Shown here in pieces: positions 8,991 through 16,756 of a stretch of DNA of 21,408 nt. Within the stretch, counting starts at the first letter, position 1; each line of letters begins with the position of its first letter. The stretch lies in IMG/VR virus record IMGVR_UViG_3300006929_000155, positions 1-21,408 of that record, one strand, 5' to 3'. The notes beneath the pieces are model-generated. The model saw only the letters and a program-made list of their open reading frames with translations, did not search any database and was not told the origin of the DNA. The position numbers were made by a program, and so were the translations under genes. Source of the stretch: a virus.

Positions 8991-11900
8991 TGAGCGATTT
9001 AAAATTAAAACCTATTATATTAGACCAACCCGGTATAAATGAATTTTATAAAGTATTTGGTGCAGGCAAAGAAACCGTTGTAGGCGGTGTTCAAAAATTT
9101 ATGCCTGTTGACGAAATTATCGCTAGAGACGTAGCTTCAAAGTCTAGTACACAAATGCCCGGAATTTTTACCTATGAAAATTTAAAAGATGGGACAGCGC
9201 CTCTTTATGATTTATTACCTCTTTGGAAAGATATGTCTATCGATCAGCGTATAAGTAAATTAGGGACTAATGATAAAATTATTCAATTTTTAACCCGTAC
9301 AAGTAAAGGCGAAAAACTTGAATTTGGCACTATGGCTGAAGGTGCAAAAAGAGATGCTGCGCCGCAAGCATTTTCTTTAACCGGTCTTATAGCTGGGGCT
9401 AAAGTTGGTACACAGATAGCATCGAAAATCCCAGCCGTTGGGTTGCCGGGACTTGCAGTTAAATTTGGTATTCCTGCTGTAACAAGCATACTCGGTGCAT
9501 TTGGGGGTTGGAAGGGTGGAGAGTTTTTAACCTCTCAATTATTTGGTGACGAAAAAACAATATTACCGGGAACAAGAAAAGCTTATGCACAAGGAAAAAC
9601 AGCAGTTGGCGCTTTATCTTGGTTGCCTTTACCTTTTTTAATTTCTAAAAATGTTGATTTTGGAGCAGCTAAATATTTAGACAATTTAGCAGAAATGATA
9701 AAAAAAGGTTACGTTGTTAATCAACCTTTTTCTACATTTCAATCAGGGGTGGCCAAACAATTAACAACAGGAAAAGCGCCAAGAACAGCTCGTATTATAG
9801 CGGGCATTGAAAAAATGTTAACAGCGTCAGGTCAGTTTGCTAAAAAAAACCCAAAAGCTACGCTTGCAGTAGAAAGTATAGTTATGGGTTCTCAAACTAC
9901 ACTAGCAGGGGAATCAGAACAAAGTTTTCCCGGGGAGCCTCTTCCAAGAATAGGCATGGAGTTAACAGGTTCTTTTGTGCCGGGTGTTTTAGGAACGATT
10001 GTTATAGACAGATTCGGGACGGTACTTCAAGCTTTAAAAAATAGTTATACAAAAATAAAAGACACTGGTTTTAAAGAAGGGTTAAATATTTTAAAACAAA
10101 AACAGCAAAGGGGTGGTGCTGAAAAAATTATAAAACTCTTAGAAGAACATGGGGAAATTGATCCAGCAAGTGCTATAGATCAAACAAAATTTAACGCTTT
10201 AATTAAAAAACTAAGTGAAATAGAGGAATTTCAAACAGGTACTGCTTTAACCGCAGGCTTAAAAGCTAACAGCCCTGTTTTAATGTCTATAGAAGCGGCT
10301 TTAGCTCAAACAAGCAGAGGTTTAGGTAAACAACAAAAATCTGCTATTTCTCAACAAGGTACTGCTTTAAGAAATATGATAGCAGCTTTAATCAGAACAG
10401 GTGATCCGGTCGCTATTAAAGAAGCAATGAGGCTGTCTCAATCTATTTTTGAAACAGCTATAGGAACAAGATTAACCAACGCCACCCAACAACTATTAGA
10501 ATCTTTTTCAAAAGTCAAAGGAGATGATGTAGAAACTAACGCAGAATTAGGTAAAAATCTTTTTACAATGGTTGTAGAACAGTTGTCCCTTTCTCGTAAA
10601 ATGGAAAGAAACTTGTGGAACAAAGTAAAAACGGTAGAAATAGAAGAGTTTTTTAGCGGTGGACCAAAAAGAAAGAAATTAAACGAACCTAATTTTATAA
10701 AAGTTTTTAGAGATGAGTTTAAAGGCGATCCTGAAGAACTTATAGAATATCATGGCAAAACCATTGGTCCTTTAATAAAATATGTAAATAGAAAAGCTGA
10801 AGAATTAGGGCTAGGACCTGTTGTTGATCCTAAACTTATAGATGAATTAGCAAAAATTAAAGCACAAGACTTTACAAAAGTTGATAATGCAATAGATAAA
10901 ATAATAAGATTTAAAGGAACAAAAACTACAGAGGGAGAAATACTTCCAAATGACAAGGTTTTTACTGCTATAAATAAAGCTTTACAAGATAACAACATAG
11001 ATCCAATTACAATGGCCGACTTAAAAGACGGCACCAAGTTTACAAAAAACCAAATGGATATAATAAGAAACTATTTTGAAGTAGGTTCAGCAGAACCTAA
11101 ATTATATCTTCAAACCGGTAAGGGCTCAGGAGAAAGAAACAAAGATTTAAGAAGGATGCACTCGGGCAGTCTGTCAATTTACAACCAGTCAAAAAAATAT
11201 TTTGAACAAATAGCTAAAAAAGTAGGTGTGGAACCTCCCCCTGCCGCAACAGGCGCTGTTGATGAAGTTGGTACTGTAACTACAAACGAACTCGTTAAAA
11301 TGAGAAGTTTAGCTTTAAGTATTGCAAGAGGTCAATCAGGCCCTAACGGTAATAAGACAGCCGCTGGATTTGCTACTCAATTTGCAAAAGCAATTTTAGA
11401 TGATTTAAATTCTGTTCCGGAAGGAGCTAATCCCAATTATGATGCAGCAAGGGCTTTTTCTGCGGCTTTAAACAAGGTTTATACTCAAACTTTTGCTGGC
11501 GATATAGTACAAAAAACAAATTTAGGTGTTTACAAAAACAACCCTGAAACTTTAGTTAAAAATCTTTTTTCCGGTGGGGCAGATGCAACTAATTTAAGAG
11601 TTAAACAAATATTTGAAATAGGTAATTTTGCACAAAAAAATAATTTAGAAGGAGCAGAACTTTTACCTAATACCATAAGCGGCACTTTAAATATGGTTTT
11701 AAGGAACGCTAAAGCCGCAGCGATTGACCCTGATACAGGAGAATTTAATCAAAAAGCTTTACAAAGATGGATGACAGAAAATAAAGACTTATTAGATAGT
11801 CAAGCTTTTCAAGGTTTAAAATCAGACTTACAAAATTTAGATACTGCCAAAACACTTTTATCGGATACTTTTTTTAAAAATAAAAATTTGCAAAAAAAAT

Positions 11901-14581
11901 TAGATGATCAATTATATTTTAAAAATATATCAGGAAAAAATGCCATAGAAAGTCCAACTTATATTGCAGGCATGGCAATAGCTGGTAAAAATCCTACAAG
12001 AGATATAAGAAACTTAACTCGAATGGCTAAGGCTTCAAAAAATCCAGAACAAGCTTTAAATGGTTTATACACCTCTATGCTAGAATACGTTATGACAAAA
12101 GCTGGGGGGACTAGCCAAGCTTTTAGTGCAAGAAGTATGTTTGATTCATTGTTTTCTGAAATGCCGACAGCATTAAAACGAACTAACCTATCCGATATAA
12201 TGATCCAAAATGGTATTGCAACACAAAAACAAATGGATAATGTTAAAAGATTTGTTACTGAATTAGTTAAATACGAAGCAATGGAAGCAGCGGGTAAATT
12301 TGGAGCAGATGATTTAATAGATAATTTAAACCCTGTTTTAGGTTTTTATTTAAAAATTTCAGGCGCTTCCATAGGTCAATTTGTTGCAAGTAAAATGCCA
12401 TTACCGGGTAGCAGAGGTATGGGAACAGGACTAATTGAATCTCAGGCAGGTGTTGAGATAATGCAAAGAATTTTTAGAAATGTTCCGCAAAGCATGAAAA
12501 TGGATGTTATGGGTGAGTTAATGCAAGATCCTGTAAGATTAGCTCAAATGTTAAAAAAAGTAAGAACAGAACAAAAAGCTAAAACAGTGTCTGACAGTTT
12601 AAGTAACTGGTTGTTATCAAGTGGGTTTAAACCAATAAAACGAGTAATACCTGCTATTATAAGAGAAGTAGATGAAGAGATAACAGGTCCAGAATTTCTA
12701 TATGACGAACAGAATTCGGTCCAGCCTAATGTAACGGGGTCTCCCACCACCCAAATTACGGCAAGACCAGATAGCGGTGTGAACAACCGCATCGCGGCTA
12801 ATGTGGGCTCACCCCCACCTGCCGCGCCGAATGTAAATCAAAGGGCGCAATTTGCTAATCTTTTTCCGGGCGATATAACATCAGGATTAATTAAAGCTCA
12901 ACAACCAACACAGTTCATGCAAGACGGCGGAGAGGTTTATGATTTAAGAGAAGCTCCGGGTGTAGACGATCTTAGAGCTTTAACTCTTGAAGAGTATAAA
13001 AAGTTTACATTTCAACAATTACTTAATTTAAAATTAGAAAAAGATAAAGAATTAGATAAGTTTAATAATCCAATAAAATATTTAACACAAGACTTTGCTT
13101 TAGGTATGAATACCCCAGCAGCTGTAGCAAAGTTAAAACAAGAATCATTTGAAAAAGCTAATCAATTAGAGAAACAAATACAACAATATGGTATGGATAG
13201 AGAAATTGCGATACAAAATTATCCTCAAGCATTAGCTCAAGGTGCCCCTGTTTCTATGAGACGAAAACAAGATATTGAATCAGGTAATGTACAAATTACC
13301 GGTTTTCCTGATTATTTAGTCAAACCAATGCAAGACGGCGGAGCTGCATACGATATGGGACTTGAAACAGATGTCCCGGCTCAACAATCAATTATGTCAG
13401 GATTAGGTGCTGGATATAGTGAAGATAGTGAAATAAATGTTTCTAATTTGCCTTCTTCTATTTCTTATAATCCGATATCTAAGGTTAAAGCTGGAATTAC
13501 AGCTGTAAGTAATCCATTAGTAGATAAAATAATGAAAGGTTTTAAAATAGGACCTTTTAAGGTGAGCCCACGCGGTTTAGGTTTTACGGGTATGATGAGA
13601 TTTGCTGACGGAGGTATTGTAGGATTAGCAAATGGTGGCAGACCGGGGGGCATGGATTTAACACCACAAGACTATCAAAATTATTTAGAAAGCACCGATC
13701 AATTTGGCCCTTCTAGTGAATTTGGCACAGATGTATCAGAGGAAACAAGAGCAGCTGATAGATATGAAGACCCAGATGAAGCCAAGGGCGATATGTTTTC
13801 ATTGTCACCGGAATTATTTCGTGACTTGAGAGGAGCTACAGAAACCAACCCTTATCCAGAATCTACGTTAAGTCGTTTATTTGGAGCAAATACTTTTCAA
13901 TACGCTAATGTATTAGGCGGTCAAGAAGAAGTAGATAGAGTAAACGCACTTAGACAAGCACAAGCGTTGTACCCTGAAGATTACACAAAAAAAGATTTTT
14001 ATGCAGGACAACCAACCGTTCGTGGCGAAGCTGTTGATGTTTCTAGCCCTGCTCTACGAGTTATGAAAGCTGCTTTGCCTTATGGGTTAGGTTCTTTTTT
14101 GCCCGGTAATTATTTACCAGAAGAAATGGCTCAAGAAATTTTAAACCCAACCCAACAAAAAAGATTTGATTTAAATTTTTCTAAATTATTTGATGGCACT
14201 AACTTAATGAATATGTTTCCATTTGCAAAAAATTTTGGAGCAAAAACAACAACTAATCAACCTACTCGATCTTATGAAGAAGAACAATTAATGCCAAGAC
14301 CTCAAATAAATAGGGGTTATGGTATAACGGAATTATTAAACGTATCTCCAAATGACCAAATACGACGAAATTTACCGTTATACAATTCAGAATATAACAC
14401 CTTTGATGCTAGAAACCGTTTATATTCAAGGTTAGCACCATCGGAAGTTAACGTAAACCCTTTTACATATGGCGGTCAACAAATGTTTGACTTAAAAAAT
14501 ATACGAAAAGGTTTTGGTACTAATACAAAAGTTGTTCCAGACGGTAAAGGCGGTTTTATTGTTCAACAGTTAGGAATTTAA
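8990..14581 (+). CDS. Giant internal virion / ejection-type protein (1863 aa)
   Basis: The largest gene here, about a quarter of the window; the start overlaps the previous stop as TAATG. Residues about 126-180 are hydrophobic and glycine-rich (LTGLIAGAKVGTQIASKIP; FGIPAVTSILGAFGGWKGG), a possible membrane-insertion region. Residues about 250-1240 are largely helical and Lys/Ala/Leu-rich with no recognised catalytic motif; I saw no convincing transglycosylase signature. Residues about 1240-1300 form a Pro/Asn/Thr-rich linker (VGSPPPAAPNVNQR) coded by unusually GC-rich DNA. The C-terminal 550 residues carry DGG motifs: FMQDGGEVYDL (1309), MQDGGAAYDMG (1447) and FADGGIVGLANGG (1538). Its size and last place in the ejection cluster recall T7 gp16, which forms part of the trans-envelope DNA conduit; that parallel is positional only. 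Confidence 0.65.
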   Translation: MSDLKLKPIILDQPGINEFYKVFGAGKETVVGGVQKFMPVDEIIARDVASKSSTQMPGIFTYENLKDGTAPLYDLLPLWKDMSIDQRISKLGTNDKIIQFLTRTSKGEKLEFGTMAEGAKRDAAPQAFSLTGLIAGAKVGTQIASKIPAVGLPGLAVKFGIPAVTSILGAFGGWKGGEFLTSQLFGDEKTILPGTRKAYAQGKTAVGALSWLPLPFLISKNVDFGAAKYLDNLAEMIKKGYVVNQPFSTFQSGVAKQLTTGKAPRTARIIAGIEKMLTASGQFAKKNPKATLAVESIVMGSQTTLAGESEQSFPGEPLPRIGMELTGSFVPGVLGTIVIDRFGTVLQALKNSYTKIKDTGFKEGLNILKQKQQRGGAEKIIKLLEEHGEIDPASAIDQTKFNALIKKLSEIEEFQTGTALTAGLKANSPVLMSIEAALAQTSRGLGKQQKSAISQQGTALRNMIAALIRTGDPVAIKEAMRLSQSIFETAIGTRLTNATQQLLESFSKVKGDDVETNAELGKNLFTMVVEQLSLSRKMERNLWNKVKTVEIEEFFSGGPKRKKLNEPNFIKVFRDEFKGDPEELIEYHGKTIGPLIKYVNRKAEELGLGPVVDPKLIDELAKIKAQDFTKVDNAIDKIIRFKGTKTTEGEILPNDKVFTAINKALQDNNIDPITMADLKDGTKFTKNQMDIIRNYFEVGSAEPKLYLQTGKGSGERNKDLRRMHSGSLSIYNQSKKYFEQIAKKVGVEPPPAATGAVDEVGTVTTNELVKMRSLALSIARGQSGPNGNKTAAGFATQFAKAILDDLNSVPEGANPNYDAARAFSAALNKVYTQTFAGDIVQKTNLGVYKNNPETLVKNLFSGGADATNLRVKQIFEIGNFAQKNNLEGAELLPNTISGTLNMVLRNAKAAAIDPDTGEFNQKALQRWMTENKDLLDSQAFQGLKSDLQNLDTAKTLLSDTFFKNKNLQKKLDDQLYFKNISGKNAIESPTYIAGMAIAGKNPTRDIRNLTRMAKASKNPEQALNGLYTSMLEYVMTKAGGTSQAFSARSMFDSLFSEMPTALKRTNLSDIMIQNGIATQKQMDNVKRFVTELVKYEAMEAAGKFGADDLIDNLNPVLGFYLKISGASIGQFVASKMPLPGSRGMGTGLIESQAGVEIMQRIFRNVPQSMKMDVMGELMQDPVRLAQMLKKVRTEQKAKTVSDSLSNWLLSSGFKPIKRVIPAIIREVDEEITGPEFLYDEQNSVQPNVTGSPTTQITARPDSGVNNRIAANVGSPPPAAPNVNQRAQFANLFPGDITSGLIKAQQPTQFMQDGGEVYDLREAPGVDDLRALTLEEYKKFTFQQLLNLKLEKDKELDKFNNPIKYLTQDFALGMNTPAAVAKLKQESFEKANQLEKQIQQYGMDREIAIQNYPQALAQGAPVSMRRKQDIESGNVQITGFPDYLVKPMQDGGAAYDMGLETDVPAQQSIMSGLGAGYSEDSEINVSNLPSSISYNPISKVKAGITAVSNPLVDKIMKGFKIGPFKVSPRGLGFTGMMRFADGGIVGLANGGRPGGMDLTPQDYQNYLESTDQFGPSSEFGTDVSEETRAADRYEDPDEAKGDMFSLSPELFRDLRGATETNPYPESTLSRLFGANTFQYANVLGGQEEVDRVNALRQAQALYPEDYTKKDFYAGQPTVRGEAVDVSSPALRVMKAALPYGLGSFLPGNYLPEEMAQEILNPTQQKRFDLNFSKLFDGTNLMNMFPFAKNFGAKTTTNQPTRSYEEEQLMPRPQINRGYGITELLNVSPNDQIRRNLPLYNSEYNTFDARNRLYSRLAPSEVNVNPFTYGGQQMFDLKNIRKGFGTNTKVVPDGKGGFIVQQLGI
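12917..12932 (+). repeat. 16-bp direct repeat encoding MQDGG, copy 1
   Basis: ATGCAAGACGGCGGAG here is identical to 13328-13343. Both are in the same frame of the 1863-aa gene and encode the MQDGG motif. A diverged version (atgcaggatggaggc) occurs near 6295 in the 940-aa gene. Confidence 0.8.
13328..13343 (+). repeat. 16-bp direct repeat encoding MQDGG, copy 2
   Basis: Identical to 12917-12932 and 411 bases downstream of it, a multiple of three, so in the same reading frame. Confidence 0.8.
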
Positions 14582-14584
14582 ACT

Positions 14585-14761
14585 ATGATAAAAAAATTAC
14601 CCAAATCTAGGCCTAAACCTGAAACTATGACAAATACTCAAAAAAAACGATTGTTTAATGTTATGTTAAGTAATTTAAGTGAAAAAGACAGATCTGCTTA
14701 TTTAAATAAAGCCATCAAACAAGTATATCCAAAAAGTTTTTCTAAGCCTAAAAAAAAGTAA
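14585..14761 (+). CDS. Small basic protein of unknown function (58 aa)
   Basis: The ATG lies three bases after the previous stop, with AGGA at 14572-14575 nine bases upstream, and the TAA is 12 bases before the lysozyme start. The product is strongly basic: it begins MIKKLPKSRPKPETMTNTQK and ends VYPKSFSKPKKK. A short helix-prone centre reads FNVMLSNLSEKDRSAYLNKA. There is no hydrophobic segment long enough for a holin. The tight spacing between two real genes and a usable ribosome site support a real gene; a nucleic-acid-binding or small virion role would fit the charge but is a guess. Confidence 0.65.
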   Translation: MIKKLPKSRPKPETMTNTQKKRLFNVMLSNLSEKDRSAYLNKAIKQVYPKSFSKPKKK

Positions 14762-14773
14762 ACGGAGACTAAT

Positions 14774-15223
14774 ATGAACATAGATGAATTAAGACAAGAG
14801 CTAGAATACGATGAAGGCGTAGAATATAAAATTTACCACGATCACAAAGGTTACCCAACTTTTGGAATCGGGCACCTCATTACCCAGTCTGACCCTGAGT
14901 TTAGCTTACCTTTAGGAGCGCCTGTGTCCGAAGAAAGAGTAGCTGAATGTTTTAATCAGGATATAGAAACAACTATATCTGAATGTAAAATATTGTTTGA
15001 TAATTTTGATGAATTACCAGAAGAAGTGCAAAGAATCTGTGCGAACATGATGTTTAATATGGGAAGGCCTCGCTTATCTAAATTTAAAAAGTTTTGTGCA
15101 GCTGTAGCTGAACAGAATTGGGAAGAAGCCGCCGTGCAAATGGCTGACTCAAAATGGCACAACGTAGACGTACCAACAAGGGCTCAGCGTTTAGTCAAAC
15201 GTATGAAGGCTATGTCAACTTAA
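14774..15223 (+). CDS. T4-type lysozyme (endolysin, glycoside hydrolase family 24)
   Basis: 149 residues, cleaving the beta-1,4 link between N-acetylmuramic acid and N-acetylglucosamine in peptidoglycan. It aligns from residue 1 with T4 lysozyme at a constant offset of three: Glu14, Asp23 and Thr29 correspond to the catalytic Glu11, Asp20 and Thr26 of T4, in the context YDEGVEYKIYHDHKGYPTFG followed by IGHL. Further matches are CFNQDIETTI (T4 LFNQDVDAAV), MMFNMGRP (T4 MVFQMGET), WEEAAVQMADSKWHN and the final RAQRLVKRMK. It is somewhat shorter than T4 lysozyme (164 aa). There is no signal peptide, so export would need a holin, and none is recognisable here. Ribosome site GGAGA at 14764-14768. 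Last gene of the rightward late block; its end overlaps the opposing helicase gene by 9 bases. Confidence 0.95.
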   Translation: MNIDELRQELEYDEGVEYKIYHDHKGYPTFGIGHLITQSDPEFSLPLGAPVSEERVAECFNQDIETTISECKILFDNFDELPEEVQRICANMMFNMGRPRLSKFKKFCAAVAEQNWEEAAVQMADSKWHNVDVPTRAQRLVKRMKAMST

Positions 15224-16657
15224 CCAATTTTTGGTTTCTTCTTTTAATACTTGATCTGCAAGGTTAATTTTTTCCCGTAAAGCTTCTACAATCTTCTCGT
15301 CTATAGTTCCGGGCGATATTAAATCTACATACGTTACAGATTTTTTTTGACCTATTCTGTGCGCTCTGTCTTCTGATTGTAGTCTACTTTCTAAATCATA
15401 ACTATTACTGTAATATATAACAGTTGAGGCTTGGTTTAAAGTTATACCATAACCGCCCGTCTTTGGTTGACCTATAAAAAATCTTAACGAATCATTAGGA
15501 TCCTCAAATCTTTTAACTATCTCCTGTCTATCTTCTTGTTTTGTTTGTCCAAAATAAGTTTCCACTGTGTCTTTTCCATACTCCTCAACCAACCGTGCTT
15601 TTATTTCACCAATGCCATAAACATAATTACACCATATAATTACTTTACCACTTGTTTCCTGAATTATATTCATAAGCTCATCTAACCTATGATTATCCAA
15701 CACTTCTAAACGGCCCTCGTCACTTTCTAAATAACCACAACAAATCTGTTGTAATCGCATCAACTGCGTCAAAATACTGGTCGTTGTTGCCAGTTCTCCT
15801 TTAGCAAGCCGAGCTAGTGCGAATCGCCGCATTTCCTCATAAATTGTTTTTTGTTGATGCGTTAAAGCAACATTTCTTTTAATATAAATTTTATCAGGTA
15901 AATCCAAACAATCTTTCTTCAATGTTCTAGCTGAAAAGGTTAACAGCTTTTCATTCAACTCATCTAAACGTCTATACCCCACAATATCATTAAAGCTACG
16001 AGCCCCAAATGTTTTACGTTGCACCACTGCATATCTGTTTTGAAAAGCAAAATAACTTTCCTGACCGAGTGCTTGATTGTCTAAAAATTTACATTGTGAA
16101 AACAAATCCATAGGCGATTTAGTAACAGGAGAACCCGTTAATATTCTTTTATATTTTGCGTATTGCCCCAGCTGTAAAAGGTTTTTAGTTCTAACCGCCT
16201 GTCTGTTCTTAATTGTGGTGCTTTCGTCTACAACCATAATGTTGTCAGGGTTTTTCTTTAAAAAATAATACGCCGCTTTCTTACCTCGTTCTGTGCTAAA
16301 CGCTTCAACATTAACAAGAAAAAACTTTATACCGGGAAGTGTTTCAAACACCAGTTTGTTCATATCGTTTTGAAAAGCTTTAGCTTTAGTGGGCTTCCAA
16401 CTAACAATAAACCGTTCATATTCATCTGGTAAGTGATTCGGTATCTCTTGCTTTGCCCAGTTATCGTACACCCCCTTTGGTGCAACGATCAAAGCCGAAT
16501 CAATTTTGTCTTCTAATTTTAACTTACCTATCGTATCTATAATAACTTTTGATTTACCTAAACCCATTTCCATAAACAAGGCGTAGTATATACGGTCCCA
16601 GCTTTCATCAAATATTTCCTGTTGGTGCTGAAACGGTTTTGTTTTAAACATATACAT
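15215..16657 (-). CDS. SNF2-family superfamily 2 DNA helicase/translocase
   Basis: 480 residues, the only leftward gene. The helicase motifs appear in order: a Q-like N-terminus (PFQHQQEIF, residues 8-16), Walker A MGLGKS (31-36), motif Ia LIVAPKGVYDNW (56-67), Walker B DEST (144-147), motif III LTGSP (173-177), motif V GGYGITLNQAS, and motif VI RAHRIGQ (431-437). RAHRIGQ is characteristic of SNF2 proteins. It hydrolyses ATP and is expected to move along duplex DNA; phage versions are assigned to replication, recombination or repair. The length suits a minimal two-lobe protein without extra targeting domains. Start: ATG at 16657 has AAAGGA seven bases upstream; the in-frame ATG two codons later is an alternative. 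It diverges from the replication operon across a shared promoter region. Confidence 0.93.
   Translation of the reverse strand: MYMFKTKPFQHQQEIFDESWDRIYYALFMEMGLGKSKVIIDTIGKLKLEDKIDSALIVAPKGVYDNWAKQEIPNHLPDEYERFIVSWKPTKAKAFQNDMNKLVFETLPGIKFFLVNVEAFSTERGKKAAYYFLKKNPDNIMVVDESTTIKNRQAVRTKNLLQLGQYAKYKRILTGSPVTKSPMDLFSQCKFLDNQALGQESYFAFQNRYAVVQRKTFGARSFNDIVGYRRLDELNEKLLTFSARTLKKDCLDLPDKIYIKRNVALTHQQKTIYEEMRRFALARLAKGELATTTSILTQLMRLQQICCGYLESDEGRLEVLDNHRLDELMNIIQETSGKVIIWCNYVYGIGEIKARLVEEYGKDTVETYFGQTKQEDRQEIVKRFEDPNDSLRFFIGQPKTGGYGITLNQASTVIYYSNSYDLESRLQSEDRAHRIGQKKSVTYVDLISPGTIDEKIVEALREKINLADQVLKEETKNWLS
15222..15245 (+). terminator. Weak candidate intrinsic terminator after the lysozyme
   Basis: AACCAA (15222-15227), a 3-base loop and TTGGTT (15231-15236) form a 6-bp stem beginning inside the lysozyme stop codon, followed by the T-rich run TCTTCTTTT. 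The stem has only two GC pairs, so strength is doubtful. It also lies within the 3' coding end of the opposing helicase gene. Confidence 0.35.
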
Positions 16658-16664
16658 TTTTTAA

Positions 16665-16670
16665 TCCTTT
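16665..16670 (-). promoter_or_regulatory. Ribosome binding site of the SNF2 helicase gene
   Basis: On the minus strand AAAGGA stands seven bases before the ATG at 16657, which favours that start over the in-frame ATG at 16651. Confidence 0.7.
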
Positions 16671-16674
16671 GTGC

Positions 16675-16702
16675 TTGACATATATTATATAACCCATATA
16701 TT
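16675..16702 (+). promoter_or_regulatory. Sigma70-like promoter for the rightward replication operon
   Basis: TTGACA (16675-16680, a perfect -35 consensus) is followed after 16 bases by TATATT (16697-16702). Transcription would start near 16710 and read the 189-aa, SSB-like, primase, 98-aa and UvrD-like genes. Together with its location 55-80 bases before the first gene, this is the clearest promoter in the window. Confidence 0.7.
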
Positions 16703-16713
16703 CTTATATGCAA
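16684..16713 (-). promoter_or_regulatory. Divergent sigma70-like promoter for the SNF2 helicase gene
   Basis: Read on the minus strand, TTGCAT (16713-16708) is followed after 18 bases by TATAAT (16689-16684), a perfect -10 with a moderate -35. It overlaps the rightward promoter, so the two probably compete or are co-regulated. A short leader of about 20 bases would carry the AAAGGA ribosome site. Confidence 0.5.
16695..16710. promoter_or_regulatory. Inverted repeat, candidate operator between divergent promoters
   Basis: CATATA-TTCT-TATATG is a perfect 6-bp inverted repeat with a 4-base centre. It covers the -10 of the rightward promoter and touches the -35 of the leftward one. The octamer CATATATT also occurs 16 bases earlier (16679-16686), giving two related half-site groups. 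A binding protein is inferred, not shown. Confidence 0.4.
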
Positions 16714-16756
16714 GACAATAATAAAGTCTTTAATCACGAACCACGGAGAATTAGAT

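Noticed and set aside
8990-14581. Transglycosylase domain in the giant ejection-type protein
   Set aside because: T7 gp16 has one, but I could not find a catalytic Glu in a recognisable lytic-transglycosylase context.
16077-16268. Plus-strand frame with a hydrophobic, holin-like end opposite the SNF2 gene
   Set aside because: Tempting because no holin was found, but it is antisense to helicase motif coding, ends in a run of Phe/Lys from reversed codons, and has no convincing ribosome site.
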